In this document: positions 9,606-18,192 of the stretch, one piece after another
Layout of the letters: each line of letters starts with the position of its first letter
Position numbering within the stretch: the stretch's first letter is position 1
Source: Aquisalimonas lutea
GTDB lineage: Bacteria; Pseudomonadota; Gammaproteobacteria; Nitrococcales; Aquisalimonadaceae
DNA: 64,000 bases
Reading direction: 5' to 3'
NCBI RefSeq assembly: GCF_030409225.1
Contig: NZ_JAUFPK010000001.1
Span: forward strand, 2,285,566-2,349,565
Notes under the pieces: generated by a model
Seen by the model: the letters and a program-made list of their open reading frames with translations, nothing else
What the model was told of the DNA's origin: nothing
The model's database searches: none
Translations under genes and position numbers: made by a program

Positions 9606-10703
9606 ATGGCGTCCTACCCAGGCACGATGGCGAGGCTCGCGGGAATCGACCTCGCGCGGGCGCTGGCCATCATCGGCATGCTCATGGTGCATGTCGGCCC
9701 GACCCATGAAGACGACCTCGGCGGATGGCTGTACGCGCTGCCGCACGGGCGCGCCGCCATTTTGTTCATGCTCCTCGCTGGTATCGGGGTCTCGCTGCTG
9801 GCCGGCGCCCGCAGCGGCTGGCTGAACGGCGCGCCGGCCCGGCTCGCCTGGCGCAGCGCCTGGCTGCTGCCGCTCGGGCTGTGGCTGCAGACCCTGGGGA
9901 TCAGCGCCCTGGTGATCCTGCCCGTCTACGCGGCGCTGTTCCTTGCCGCAATCGCCGTCGTGCGCCTTCCGGACCGGCCGTTGCTGGGGCTCGCCCTGGT
10001 ACTGGCGGTCATGGGACCGTTCACCGCCCTGGCCCTGGAGATGCACACACCGGCCATCGTCGGCGGGCGGCGGCTGGTGCTGGGCGATCCCGCGGGTGAG
10101 ATCCTGCTGGGCCTGGCCCTGGAAGGGCCCTACCCCCTGATTACCTGGGCGGCGCCGTTCCTGTTCGGGGTCTGGCTCGGGCGCCGCGACCTCCGCCGCA
10201 CTGCGCTGCGCTGGTGGTGCGTGCTCGGGGGCGCCGGCGTCGCCGGTGCTGCGCTGGGCCTGGCGGCCGCATTGCAGGCAGGGCTCGGTGAGCCGGGCTA
10301 CCTCGTGGCCTGGGATCATCTGCTCCTCGCCGCGCCGCACAGCCAGATGCCCCTGTGGTTGTGGAGTGCGACCGGGACCGCCGTGGCCGTGACCGGCCTG
10401 TGCCTGCTCGCCGCGGACCTTGCGGGGCGATGGCTGTGGCCCCCGGTAGCCATGGGGCAGCTGGCCCTGACGTTCTACGTCGGCCATCTGCTGATCCTGG
10501 CGTGGCGGCCGGAGCTGCGGGGCGCGGCGTCGCCGGAGGAGGCCGTTCCCGTGGTGCTGGTCTTCGCGCTCGGGGGCATGGCGATCGCGACGGCATGGCG
10601 TTGGCTCTTCCGGCGCGGACCGCTGGAGATCGTTCTTGCACTGCCGTGGATGCTTGGCGACTATTTCGGGCCGCGGCCGGCGGAACGTGGCCGGCCCGCG
10701 TGA
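9606..10703 (+). CDS. Heparan-alpha-glucosaminide N-acetyltransferase-like (DUF1624/DUF418) membrane protein
   Basis: Integral membrane protein of 365 residues with about ten hydrophobic segments. The opening GIDLARALAIIGMLMVHVGP carries the RALAIIGML...H pattern typical of the YeiB/HGSNAT acyltransferase-like family. A second conserved stretch near the C-terminus, GQLALTFYVGHLLIL, also fits. These proteins are predicted to move acyl groups across the membrane onto an extracytoplasmic acceptor; the acceptor is unknown here. An in-frame ATG at 9627 is an alternative start. It lies 46 nt upstream of the alcohol dehydrogenase gene on the same strand. Confidence 0.78.
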   Translation: MASYPGTMARLAGIDLARALAIIGMLMVHVGPTHEDDLGGWLYALPHGRAAILFMLLAGIGVSLLAGARSGWLNGAPARLAWRSAWLLPLGLWLQTLGISALVILPVYAALFLAAIAVVRLPDRPLLGLALVLAVMGPFTALALEMHTPAIVGGRRLVLGDPAGEILLGLALEGPYPLITWAAPFLFGVWLGRRDLRRTALRWWCVLGGAGVAGAALGLAAALQAGLGEPGYLVAWDHLLLAAPHSQMPLWLWSATGTAVAVTGLCLLAADLAGRWLWPPVAMGQLALTFYVGHLLILAWRPELRGAASPEEAVPVVLVFALGGMAIATAWRWLFRRGPLEIVLALPWMLGDYFGPRPAERGRPA

Positions 10704-10749
10704 ACGCGGCCGACAGACGAACGACACCGGAGACGACACGGGAGTTGAT

Positions 10750-11757
10750 ATGAGACAGGTATCCCTGCAGCAGCCCGGCGGCCTGGACCGGTTGGTGATC
10801 GGCGACGCGGACGACCCCGGCGAGCCCGGCCCCGGTGCGGTGCGCGTGCGCATCCGGGCCAGCTCCCTGAACTTCCACGACTACAGCGTCGTCGCCGGCA
10901 TGAAGCCGGTGGCCGACGGCCTGGTTCCCATGGCCGATGGTGCCGGCACGGTGGAGGCGGTGGGCGCCGGCGTCGAGGCGTTCAGCACCGGGGATGCCGT
11001 GGTTTCCTGCTTCTTCCCCACCTGGCACTGCGGGCCGCCTCCCGTGGGGGATTTCTGCACGACGCCGGGGGACGGCGTCGACGGCTACGCCCGCGAGGCC
11101 GTGGTGCGCCCGGCGGGCTGGTTCACCCGGGCCCCGGCCGGGTACAGCCACGCGGAGGCGGCCACGCTGACCACGGCGGGACTCACCGCCTGGCGGGCGC
11201 TGGTGGTGGAGGGCGGGCTGAAGCCCGGGGATACCGTGCTTACCCTGGGTACCGGGGGCGTGTCCATCTTCTCCGTACAGCTGGCACGGCACATGGGCGC
11301 CCGGGTCATCGCGACGTCATCGTCCGCGGACAAGCTGGAGCGTCTGCGGGCCCTGGGCGCGGAGCACACCATCAATTACCGCGACGAGCCGGAGTGGGGA
11401 AGCCGCGTCCGCGAGCTGACCGGGGGTGCGGGCGTGGACCACGTGGTCGAGGTCGGCGGCCCCGGCACGCTGCCGCAGTCCATCGAGGCGGTGCGCCTGG
11501 GCGGGCGGATCACCCTGATCGGCGTGCTCACGGGCCGCGCCGGGGAGATCCCCACGGCCAAGCTCATGGCCAAGCAGGCCCGGCTCCAGGGGCTCATCGT
11601 GGGTAGCCGCCAGCATCAGCTGGACATGGTGCGCGCGCTGGATGGCGGCACCCTGCGCCCCGTTATCGACCGGAGCTTTCCGCTGGACGGTATCGCCGAT
11701 GCGTTCCGCCACGAGGCCTCCGGGCAGCACTTTGGCAAGATCTGCCTGGAGTACTGA
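10750..11757 (+). CDS. Medium-chain dehydrogenase/reductase (NADPH:quinone reductase / alcohol dehydrogenase-like)
   Basis: Cytosolic NAD(P)H oxidoreductase of 335 residues. The ATG at 10750 is used because family similarity begins there (MRQVSLQQPGGLDRLVIGDA) and GGAG lies just upstream. GROES-like N-terminal domain with SLNFHDYSVVAGM; Rossmann domain with LTLGTGGVSIFSVQLARHMG. The structural-zinc cysteines of classical alcohol dehydrogenases are absent, which favours the zinc-free quinone-oxidoreductase branch. A strong terminator follows about 155 nt downstream. Substrate unknown. Confidence 0.85.
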   Translation: MRQVSLQQPGGLDRLVIGDADDPGEPGPGAVRVRIRASSLNFHDYSVVAGMKPVADGLVPMADGAGTVEAVGAGVEAFSTGDAVVSCFFPTWHCGPPPVGDFCTTPGDGVDGYAREAVVRPAGWFTRAPAGYSHAEAATLTTAGLTAWRALVVEGGLKPGDTVLTLGTGGVSIFSVQLARHMGARVIATSSSADKLERLRALGAEHTINYRDEPEWGSRVRELTGGAGVDHVVEVGGPGTLPQSIEAVRLGGRITLIGVLTGRAGEIPTAKLMAKQARLQGLIVGSRQHQLDMVRALDGGTLRPVIDRSFPLDGIADAFRHEASGQHFGKICLEY

Positions 11758-11911
11758 ACCGTGGGCGCCGGCGATGCGTGCGGCGGGCTTTCCTGCCTGT
11801 CGCAGCCGGAACAACTGTATTTCCGCCCGCCCGGAAGCCGGCGCCCCGGTTTCCTGGCATGATTGCCCGGGTCGCTGAAGCGGCCGCATGGAGCTTCTTC
11901 TCCTTGTCTGC

Positions 11912-11950
11912 CCCGGAGCCGCCGTACTACCGGCGGCTCCGGGACCTTTT
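11912..11950 (+). terminator. Rho-independent terminator
   Basis: Perfect 13-bp stem CCCGGAGCCGCCG / CGGCGGCTCCGGG with loop TACTAC, followed by ACCTTTTT. It ends the 9.6-11.8 kb transcript. The rest of the 387-nt gap 11758-12144 holds no convincing gene, only the promoter and operator of the chemoreceptor gene. Confidence 0.85.
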
Positions 11951-12094
11951 TCCCGCTTTCCCGCCGCGACTACCGCCAACGGCTCCCGCGACTGCCGATG
12001 CGTTTTCCCGGGTCCTTGCGCCGGGCAGCGCGATGCCGGCGCTGATAACTGGATCACACCAGCGGGCTCAAGCTCCCGGCATCGTGTGCCGATA

Positions 12095-12104
12095 TTGTAT
12101 ACAA
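12095..12104 (+). promoter_or_regulatory. Purine-regulon palindrome upstream of chemoreceptor
   Basis: TTGTATACAA, a perfect 10-bp palindrome, 41 nt before the GTG start of the chemoreceptor gene. It is identical to the site before the 41.7-kb permease and close to those before xdhA, guaD and the ureidoglycine aminohydrolase gene. Confidence 0.65.
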
Positions 12105-12144
12105 CGAAAAGTACAATGCTTGGCATTCCACTAGGAGCGAGACC

Positions 12145-14094
12145 GTGTTGATGCGTGTTAGCGACTGGTCCCTGACCTGGAAAGTCCTGGTGGCGACTGG
12201 TGTCGTCGTCATTACCACCGTCGCTGTTGCAATGACGCTGCAGTACCGCCTGTTCGGCAGCATTATCGAGGAGCGGGTGACGGATACGGAGCTCCCGGCC
12301 ATCCTGGACGGGGTCAGCAACGAGGTGGGCCGGCAGATGGACCGGCCGCTGAACCTCGCCTACGGCATGGCCGAGAACACCTACCTGCGCGACTGGCTGG
12401 CCGCCGGCGAGCCCGAGGAGCGGCAGGCGGCCGTGACGCAGTATCTCGGCCGCCTGGAGGAGCGGCTGGGCGCGACCACGGTCAACCTGGCATCGCGGGA
12501 GACCGGGCACTACTACGAGCCCGCCGGCATTACCCGCGAGCTGGAGCCGGATGATCCCGACGACGCCTGGTTCTACGATTACATGGGCCAGGACCAGCGG
12601 GCGCGCCTGAGCATCGATACCGATCTCAACACCGGCGTGCACACGCTGTACGCCAACCAGCAGATCCGGGTGGACGGCGAGCCCGTGGGCTCCGTGGCCA
12701 TCGGCTACCGGCTGGACGCCATGGCCGAGATCATCGCCGAGACGCCGGTGGGCGAGTCCGGTGAAGCGTTCCTGGTGGACGGTTCCGGCGTGGTGACGGT
12801 GCACCCGGGCGGCAAGCAGATGAGCGGTTCCTCCCTGGAGGAGCTGGGCGGCATGGACGCCGCATCCGCGGAGGAGCTGATCCGGGGGGACGGGTTCCGC
12901 TGGGTCCGCGTCACCGACGCCGCCGGCGAGGAGTCCATCGTCGCGGCGCAGCCCCTGGCCGGCCTGGACTGGCTGGCCGTGGCGCGCATTCCCACCGCCG
13001 AGCTGTACGGCGCGCTCAACCAGGCGGTGTCCTGGGTGATCGCCGTGGCGGTGGGCATCAGCGCGGCGGGCCTGCTGGTCATGGCCTTTCTGGCCCGGCG
13101 CATCGTGCTGCCGCTGCAACGCCTGGCGCGGCGCCTGGAAGCCCTCGGCGGGGGCGGCGGCGATCTGTCGCAGCGCCTGGACGACAGCCGCGGCGACGAG
13201 ATCGGCGCCCTGGGCCGCGGCTTCAACGCCTTCGTCGGCGAGATCCAGCAGCTGGTGGACGAGGTGGCCCGGCGGAGCGAGACTCTGCGCGAGGCGGTGG
13301 CCACGGTCACCGGGCAGGTCCAGGACGCCTCCCGGCGGGCGGGCGAGCAGGCCGAGCGTACCGGCGAGGTGGCCACGGCGGTCAACGAGATGGGCAGCAC
13401 CGTCCAGGAGATCGCGCGCAACACCAGCGAGGTCGCCGACAAGGCCAACGAGGCGTCACAGCAGGCGGAGGCGGGCCGCGAGACGGTGCAGGCCAATGCC
13501 GACTCCATCCAGCGGCTGAATACCACCATGGAGCACGCCGGCGAGGCCATGGACCAGCTCTCCGGGGAGGTCCGCCAGGTCACCGGGGTGCTGGACACCA
13601 TCAACGAGATCTCCGAGCGCACCAACCTGCTGGCCCTGAACGCCGCCATCGAGGCGGCGCGGGCCGGCGAGCAGGGACGCGGCTTCTCCGTGGTGGCCGA
13701 GGAGGTCCGCACGCTGGCCGCCCGTACCCAGGAGTCCACCCAGGAGATCCGCGCCACGGTGGAGCGCCTGGAGACCAGCGCCGGCCAGGTGTCGCGGACC
13801 ATGGACGAGGGGCGCACGGTCACCGAGGAGTGCGTGACCCAGAGCCAGAGCGCCGGCGAGGCCCTGCGGGTGATCGGCGACTGGGTGCGCAGCATTACCG
13901 ACATGACGCACCAGGTCGCCTCGGCCACCGAAGAGCAGAGCACCGCCGCGGAGGAGATCAACCGGACGATCACCCAGATCAACGAGCTGGGCCAGGAGAC
14001 CCGGAGCGTGAGCGATCAGTCGCGGCAGGAGTGCGAGCGCATGCGCCAGCTCGCCGAGGAGCTGGACGGGCTCATGCAGCGGTTCCGCACCTGA
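12145..14094 (+). CDS. Methyl-accepting chemotaxis protein with dCache sensor domain
   Basis: Transmembrane chemoreceptor, 649 residues. First membrane helix near residues 9-31. A periplasmic double-Cache domain runs to about 290, with [17 protein letters not shown] as the conserved ligand-pocket region and [18 protein letters not shown] in the distal module. The second membrane helix is near 293-315, followed by a HAMP domain and a signalling domain whose hairpin tip contains [20 protein letters not shown]. No C-terminal CheR-docking pentapeptide is visible. GTG at 12145 is preferred over ATG at 12151 because AGGAG lies 7 nt upstream. The TTGTATACAA palindrome shared with purine genes and the next gene (ureidoglycine aminohydrolase) suggest purines as ligands; this is inference. 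Confidence 0.93.
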   Translation: MLMRVSDWSLTWKVLVATGVVVITTVAVAMTLQYRLFGSIIEERVTDTELPAILDGVSNEVGRQMDRPLNLAYGMAENTYLRDWLAAGEPEERQAAVTQYLGRLEERLGATTVNLASRETGHYYEPAGITRELEPDDPDDAWFYDYMGQDQRARLSIDTDLNTGVHTLYANQQIRVDGEPVGSVAIGYRLDAMAEIIAETPVGESGEAFLVDGSGVVTVHPGGKQMSGSSLEELGGMDAASAEELIRGDGFRWVRVTDAAGEESIVAAQPLAGLDWLAVARIPTAELYGALNQAVSWVIAVAVGISAAGLLVMAFLARRIVLPLQRLARRLEALGGGGGDLSQRLDDSRGDEIGALGRGFNAFVGEIQQLVDEVARRSETLREAVATVTGQVQDASRRAGEQAERTGEVATAVNEMGSTVQEIARNTSEVADKANEASQQAEAGRETVQANADSIQRLNTTMEHAGEAMDQLSGEVRQVTGVLDTINEISERTNLLALNAAIEAARAGEQGRGFSVVAEEVRTLAARTQESTQEIRATVERLETSAGQVSRTMDEGRTVTEECVTQSQSAGEALRVIGDWVRSITDMTHQVASATEEQSTAAEEINRTITQINELGQETRSVSDQSRQECERMRQLAEELDGLMQRFRT

Positions 14095-14135
14095 TCGCCG
14101 GTGACGCGCTCCGTGGGGGGCATCGCTTCCGGGGC

Positions 14136-14147
14136 TTGTGTATACAA
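14136..14147 (+). promoter_or_regulatory. Purine-regulon palindrome upstream of ureidoglycine aminohydrolase
   Basis: TTGTGTATACAA, containing the core TGTATACA (14139-14146), 46 nt before the ATG of the downstream gene and 42 nt after the chemoreceptor stop. It indicates a separate promoter for this gene. Confidence 0.62.
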
Positions 14148-14192
14148 TGAGCGCCCAAGCACCATGTAAGCGATACAGTCAGGAGACCTGCC

Positions 14193-15017
14193 ATGTCCGA
14201 GCCGAGCTACCACGCCCCGCGGGGCGGGCTGCCCCCGCAGACCCAGATGCTGACGGACCGCGCCGTGTTCACGGAGTCCTACGCCGTGATCCCGCGGGGG
14301 GTGCTGCGGGACATCGTGGCCAGCTACCTGCCGTTCTGGGACAAGACCCGGCTATGGGTCCTGGCCCGGCCGATGTCGGGGTTCGCCGAGACGTTCTCCC
14401 AGTACGTCATGGAGGTGCAGCCCGGCGGCGGCAGTGACCGGCCGGAGCTGGAGGGCGGCATCGAGGCGGTGCTGTTCCTCATGGAAGGGCAGCTGGAGCT
14501 GGATCTGGAGGGCGAGACGCACACCATGGAGCCGGGCGGCTACGCGTTCCTGCCGCCGGATGCCGCCTGGCGGGTACACAACCCGGGGCCGGATATAGCC
14601 CGGTTCCACTGGATCCGCAAGGCCTACGAGTACGTCGACGGCCTGGACGAGCCCGAGGGCTTCGTGACCAATGAGCGCCGCATCACGCCGGAGCCCATGC
14701 CGGATACCGACGGCCGCTGGGCCACGACGCGGTTCGTCGACCCTGCGGACATGCGCCACGACATGCACGTGACCATCGTCACGTTCCAGCCGGGGGGCGT
14801 AATCCCCTTCGACGAGATGCACGTCATGGAGCACGGCCTGTACGTGCTGGAGGGCAAGGGCGTCTACCACCTGAACCAGGACTGGGTGGAAGTCCAGGCC
14901 GGCGATTTCATGTGGCTGCGCGCATTCTGCCCGCAGGCGTGCTATGCCGGCGGGCCGGGGCCGTTCCGCTACCTCCTGTACAAGGACGTCAACCGCCACA
15001 TGAATCTCACGCCCTGA
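14193..15017 (+). CDS. allE: (S)-ureidoglycine aminohydrolase
   Basis: Bicupin enzyme of purine breakdown that converts (S)-ureidoglycine to (S)-ureidoglycolate and ammonia; ureidoglycolate then gives glyoxylate and urea. 274 residues, close to the roughly 260 of E. coli AllE (YlbA). The N-terminal half has LFLMEGQLELDLEGETHTMEPGGYAFLPPD (shown in full only as a cupin pattern GQLELDLEGE...GGYAFLPP). The C-terminal cupin has EMHVMEHGLYVLEGKG and QACYAGGPGPFRYLLYKD, with Glu, His, His and Gln metal ligands of the manganese site. Allantoinase, allantoate amidohydrolase and ureidoglycolate lyase genes are not in the window. ATG follows CAGGAGACC. Confidence 0.93.
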   Translation: MSEPSYHAPRGGLPPQTQMLTDRAVFTESYAVIPRGVLRDIVASYLPFWDKTRLWVLARPMSGFAETFSQYVMEVQPGGGSDRPELEGGIEAVLFLMEGQLELDLEGETHTMEPGGYAFLPPDAAWRVHNPGPDIARFHWIRKAYEYVDGLDEPEGFVTNERRITPEPMPDTDGRWATTRFVDPADMRHDMHVTIVTFQPGGVIPFDEMHVMEHGLYVLEGKGVYHLNQDWVEVQAGDFMWLRAFCPQACYAGGPGPFRYLLYKDVNRHMNLTP

Positions 15018-15041
15018 GGTGATCCCCCGGGCCGCATGCGC

Positions 15042-15287
15042 CTATTCGCCGTCGTCGGCCATGCGCGCCCGGAGCACGGCGAGGGGGGATCGCTCTCGGC
15101 CCGCGCCGGCGGTGCCGTCGTCCATGCAGGCCTTCTCCCAGCGCTCCAGCGCCCGCTCGTAGACATCGAACACGCAGGGCACGCAGTTGCCCTGGCAGCA
15201 GGCGAGGGGATCGGGCGGTTGCGGTTTCCTGTCGGGCGTACGCATGGTCGGCGGCGAGGTCGTGGGCGTCCGGTTGGGGACGGTCAT
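15042..15287 (-). CDS. Oxidoreductase-like domain small protein
   Basis: 81-residue protein matching the short 'oxidoreductase-like' domain found near the N-terminus of some eukaryotic and bacterial proteins. The diagnostic part is PPDPLACCQGNCVPCVFDVY followed by ERALERWEKA; the Cys pattern CC-X3-C-X2-C probably binds metal. The molecular function of this domain is not established. It is convergent with the ureidoglycine aminohydrolase gene and divergent from uppP. Confidence 0.72.
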   Translation of the reverse strand: MTVPNRTPTTSPPTMRTPDRKPQPPDPLACCQGNCVPCVFDVYERALERWEKACMDDGTAGAGRERSPLAVLRARMADDGE

Positions 15288-15394
15288 GGTATCAGCCCGG
15301 GCCGTTGGCCGCAGGCGCGGGCACTGGCGCGGGACCGGGCCGAGCGGGTATGGTTGCGCCTTCCGGGCCGCCGCGACAGGACGGGATCGCGTAC

Positions 15395-16204
15395 ATGACG
15401 TTGCTCCACGTGGTGCTCCTGGCCGTGCTCCAGGGGATTACCGAGTTCCTGCCCATCTCCAGCTCCGGGCATCTCCTGCTCCTGCCCCAGGTAACCAGCT
15501 GGGAGGACCAGGGCCTGGGCTTCGATCTGGCCGTGCACCTGGGCACGCTCGCCGCGGTGGTCGCCTATTTCCGCCGCGACCTGGTCCGCCTCGCCCGGGA
15601 CTGGCTGGCCTCGCTGGTGGCGCGGGCGCCGCGCGGGGACAGCCGGCTGGCCTGGGCGGTACTCATCGGCACCATCCCGGTGGGCCTCGCCGGCCTGGCG
15701 TTCAAGGAGCTCATCGAGACCGCGCTGCGCGAGCCCCGGGTGGCGGTCATGACCATTACCGCCACCACCATCGGCTTCGGCGTGCTGCTCGGCGCGGCCG
15801 ACTGGTTCGCACCCCAGCGGCGGGGCGACGGCACCATCCGCATCCGCGATGCACTGTTCGTCGGCTGCGCCCAGGCCATCGCGCTCATCCCGGGGACGTC
15901 GCGCTCGGGCATCACCATGACCGCCGGCCGGATGCTCGGGCTGCGCCGGGATGCCGCGGCCCGGTTCTCGTTCCTGCTGGCGATCCCGGTGACCGTGCTG
16001 GCGGCCGGCCTGACCCTGCTGGACCTCGCCCGGGCCGGGGCCGCCGTCCCCTGGGGCAACTTTCTCCTCGGCGGCGTGCTGTCCGCCGGCGTCGCCTTCG
16101 TCTGCATCCACTACTTCCTGAAGTGGATCAACCAGTGGGGCATGATGCCCTTCGTCATCTACCGCCTGGTCCTGGGCGCGGTGCTGGTCGCCTGGCTCTG
16201 GTAG
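15395..16204 (+). CDS. uppP: Undecaprenyl-diphosphatase UppP (BacA)
   Basis: Inner-membrane phosphatase that recycles undecaprenyl pyrophosphate for peptidoglycan and other envelope glycans and can confer bacitracin resistance. 269 residues with about eight membrane segments. Start at ATG 15395 chosen because the family begins with a helix ending in LQGITEFLPISSSGHLLLLP, the first signature. The second signature, ALIPGTSRSGITMTAGRMLG, carries the catalytic Ser/Arg region. Monocistronic, facing the convergent cysteine synthase gene. Confidence 0.96.
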   Translation: MTLLHVVLLAVLQGITEFLPISSSGHLLLLPQVTSWEDQGLGFDLAVHLGTLAAVVAYFRRDLVRLARDWLASLVARAPRGDSRLAWAVLIGTIPVGLAGLAFKELIETALREPRVAVMTITATTIGFGVLLGAADWFAPQRRGDGTIRIRDALFVGCAQAIALIPGTSRSGITMTAGRMLGLRRDAAARFSFLLAIPVTVLAAGLTLLDLARAGAAVPWGNFLLGGVLSAGVAFVCIHYFLKWINQWGMMPFVIYRLVLGAVLVAWLW

Positions 16205-16245
16205 CCGGATGCCGGGGCCGCGACGGCGCGCCTCCGGCGGGGCGG

Positions 16246-17229
16246 TCAGCGAAGGTCCGGATCGAGGCCCTTGTCCCGCAGCCATTCCGGGTTGAACAGC
16301 CGCGAGTAGTAGCGGGCGCCGCCGTCGCACAGCAGGGTCGCGATGGTGTGCCCGGGGCCCAGGTCCCGGGCCAGGCGCACGGCCGCCGCGACGTTGATCC
16401 CCGATGAGCTGCCCAGGAACAGCCCCTCCTCGTGGAGCATGCGGTAGACCAGGGTGACCGCCTCCTGGTCGGGGATGGAGTAGGCATCGTCGATGGGCGT
16501 GCCCTCCAGGTTGGCCGTCACGCGCGTGCTGCCGATGCCCTCGGTGATGGAGCCTTCGCCCTCGACCTCGGGACTGCCGGTCTTGACGTAGCGGTACAGG
16601 GCGCTGCCCTTCGGGTCGGCGAGCACGCTGCGCACCGCGGGTGACTGCTCCTTGAGGTAGCGCGCGACCCCGGCCAGGGTGCCGCCGGTGCCGGTGGCGG
16701 CGACGAAGGCGTCCAGCCGGCCGTCGGTCTGCCGCCAGAGCTCCGGGCCCGTGGTCTCGTAGTGGCCCACGCGGTTGGCGGTGTTGTCGAACTGGTTGGC
16801 CCAGATGGCGTTGTCCATCTCCTCGGCCATGCGCCCGGCCACCTTCTGGTAGTTGTTGGGGTCCCGGTAGGGCTTCGCCGGCACCGTGTGCACCTCGGCG
16901 CCCAGGGTGCGCAGGAGGTCTATCTTCTCCTGCGTCTGGGTTTCCGGGATCACGATCACGCAGCGATAGCCGCGGGCGTTGCAGATGTGGGCGAGGCCGA
17001 TGCCGGTGTTGCCCGCGGTGCCCTCGACCACCGTGCCGCCGGCACGCAGCGCCCCGCGCTGCTCGGCGTCGCGGATGATGTAGAGCGCCGCGCGGTCCTT
17101 CACCGAGCCGCCGGGGTTCATGAACTCGGCCTTGCCGAGGATGTCGCAGCCGGTCTCCCGGGAGACGGCCTGGAGGCGGATCAGCGGCGTATTGCCCACC
17201 GCGTCCGCGAACCCGTCACATACGTTCAT
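16246..17229 (-). CDS. Cysteine synthase A family (PLP-dependent beta-replacement enzyme)
   Basis: Fold-type II PLP enzyme, 327 residues, that would make cysteine from O-acetylserine and sulfide. NPGGSVKDRAALYII holds the Schiff-base lysine. VEGTAGNTGIGLA is the substrate loop, and ATGTGGTLAGVARYLKEQ the phosphate-binding glycine loop. The TAGNTGIGLAH and YRDPNNYQKVAGRMAEEM sequences place it with the CysK-like proteins related to yeast-type cysteine synthase rather than classic E. coli CysK, so the exact substrate is uncertain. The downstream-facing aldo/keto reductase gene ends 12 nt from its start, so the two may be one transcript. Confidence 0.88.
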   Translation of the reverse strand: MNVCDGFADAVGNTPLIRLQAVSRETGCDILGKAEFMNPGGSVKDRAALYIIRDAEQRGALRAGGTVVEGTAGNTGIGLAHICNARGYRCVIVIPETQTQEKIDLLRTLGAEVHTVPAKPYRDPNNYQKVAGRMAEEMDNAIWANQFDNTANRVGHYETTGPELWRQTDGRLDAFVAATGTGGTLAGVARYLKEQSPAVRSVLADPKGSALYRYVKTGSPEVEGEGSITEGIGSTRVTANLEGTPIDDAYSIPDQEAVTLVYRMLHEEGLFLGSSSGINVAAAVRLARDLGPGHTIATLLCDGGARYYSRLFNPEWLRDKGLDPDLR

Positions 17230-17241
17230 GATGATCGCCTC

Positions 17242-18192
17242 TTACAGCTGGTCGAAATACCGTGCCATGCGCTCCCGCTGGTTGTCGTCGGGCAGGGGGC
17301 CGCGGCAGGCGCCGATGTTGTCCGCGGAGTGCTCCGGGTCGCTGGTGGCCGGTATGGCGCAGGTCACCGCCGGGTGTCCGGTGATGAACTTGAGGAAGAA
17401 CTGCGCCCAGGTGGCCGCGCCGATGTCGCCGGCCCAGCCGGGCAGGGCACGGTCGCCGACCCGCCGGAACAGCGTACCGCGCTCGAACGGCTCGTTCACC
17501 AGCACCGCCACGCCGTTGTCGGCGGCCGCGGGCAGGAGCCGTGCCTCGGCGTTGCGCGCGGCGATGTTGTAGTTGAGCTGGACGAAGTCGATGGGCTCGC
17601 GCTGGACGATGCGCGTCAGCTCGTCGTGCTGCGAGGTCCGCGAGTGGGTGACGCCGATGTAGCGGACCCGCCCCTCGTCGCGCCACGCGCGCAGCGTCGC
17701 CAGGTGCGTTTGCAGGTCCACCAGGTTGTGGACCTGGATGAGATCCAGCCGGCCGCCCCCCATGCGCTCCCGGGAGCGCTCCATCTGGGCGATGCCGTCG
17801 TCGCGTCCGCGGGTCCAGACCTTGGTCGCCATGAACAGCTCGTCGGCGATGCCCAGCTCGTCCGCCAGCCGCCCGACCACGGTCTCCGCGTGGCCGTACA
17901 TGGGGGACGAGTCCACCACGCGCCCGCCGCCCTGGTAGAAGGCGTCCAGCACGCCGCGCAGGGACTCCATGGCGGCGGCGTCGTTGGGGTTGGTGTTGAA
18001 GGTCCGGGCGGTGCCCAGGCCGATGACCGGGATCCGCTCGCCGGATGCCGGGATGGCGCGCCGGTTCAGGTCGTCCGCCATGGCCCGCAGTCCGGGGGTG
18101 CCGAACACCCCGGCAGCGCCCGCGGCCGCGGAGGCCTGGAGGAACGTCCGCCGGGTCATGCTACGGGGGGTGCGCGTAGGCCGCCTGCTCAT
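17242..18192 (-). CDS. Tat-exported aldo/keto reductase
   Basis: Aldo/keto reductase of 316 residues with a twin-arginine leader: SMTRRTFLQASAAAGAAGVF fits the S/T-R-R-x-F-L-K pattern followed by a hydrophobic stretch and ends near GLRA-MA. The body shows PVIGLGTARTF, VVDSSPMYGHAETVVG (catalytic Asp/Tyr region), FMATKVWTRGRDDG (Lys), LIQVHNL (His) and IPATSDPEHSADN. Start taken at ATG 18192; ATG 18162 lies just before the leader's RR and is also possible. Export of an NADPH enzyme implies cofactor loading before Tat transport. It overlaps the upstream carrier gene by 32 nt. Confidence 0.85.
   Translation of the reverse strand: MSRRPTRTPRSMTRRTFLQASAAAGAAGVFGTPGLRAMADDLNRRAIPASGERIPVIGLGTARTFNTNPNDAAAMESLRGVLDAFYQGGGRVVDSSPMYGHAETVVGRLADELGIADELFMATKVWTRGRDDGIAQMERSRERMGGGRLDLIQVHNLVDLQTHLATLRAWRDEGRVRYIGVTHSRTSQHDELTRIVQREPIDFVQLNYNIAARNAEARLLPAAADNGVAVLVNEPFERGTLFRRVGDRALPGWAGDIGAATWAQFFLKFITGHPAVTCAIPATSDPEHSADNIGACRGPLPDDNQRERMARYFDQL

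Noticed and set aside
11758-11911. Possible small gene between the dehydrogenase and the terminator
   Set aside because: Short open frames exist but none has a ribosome binding site or protein-like composition.
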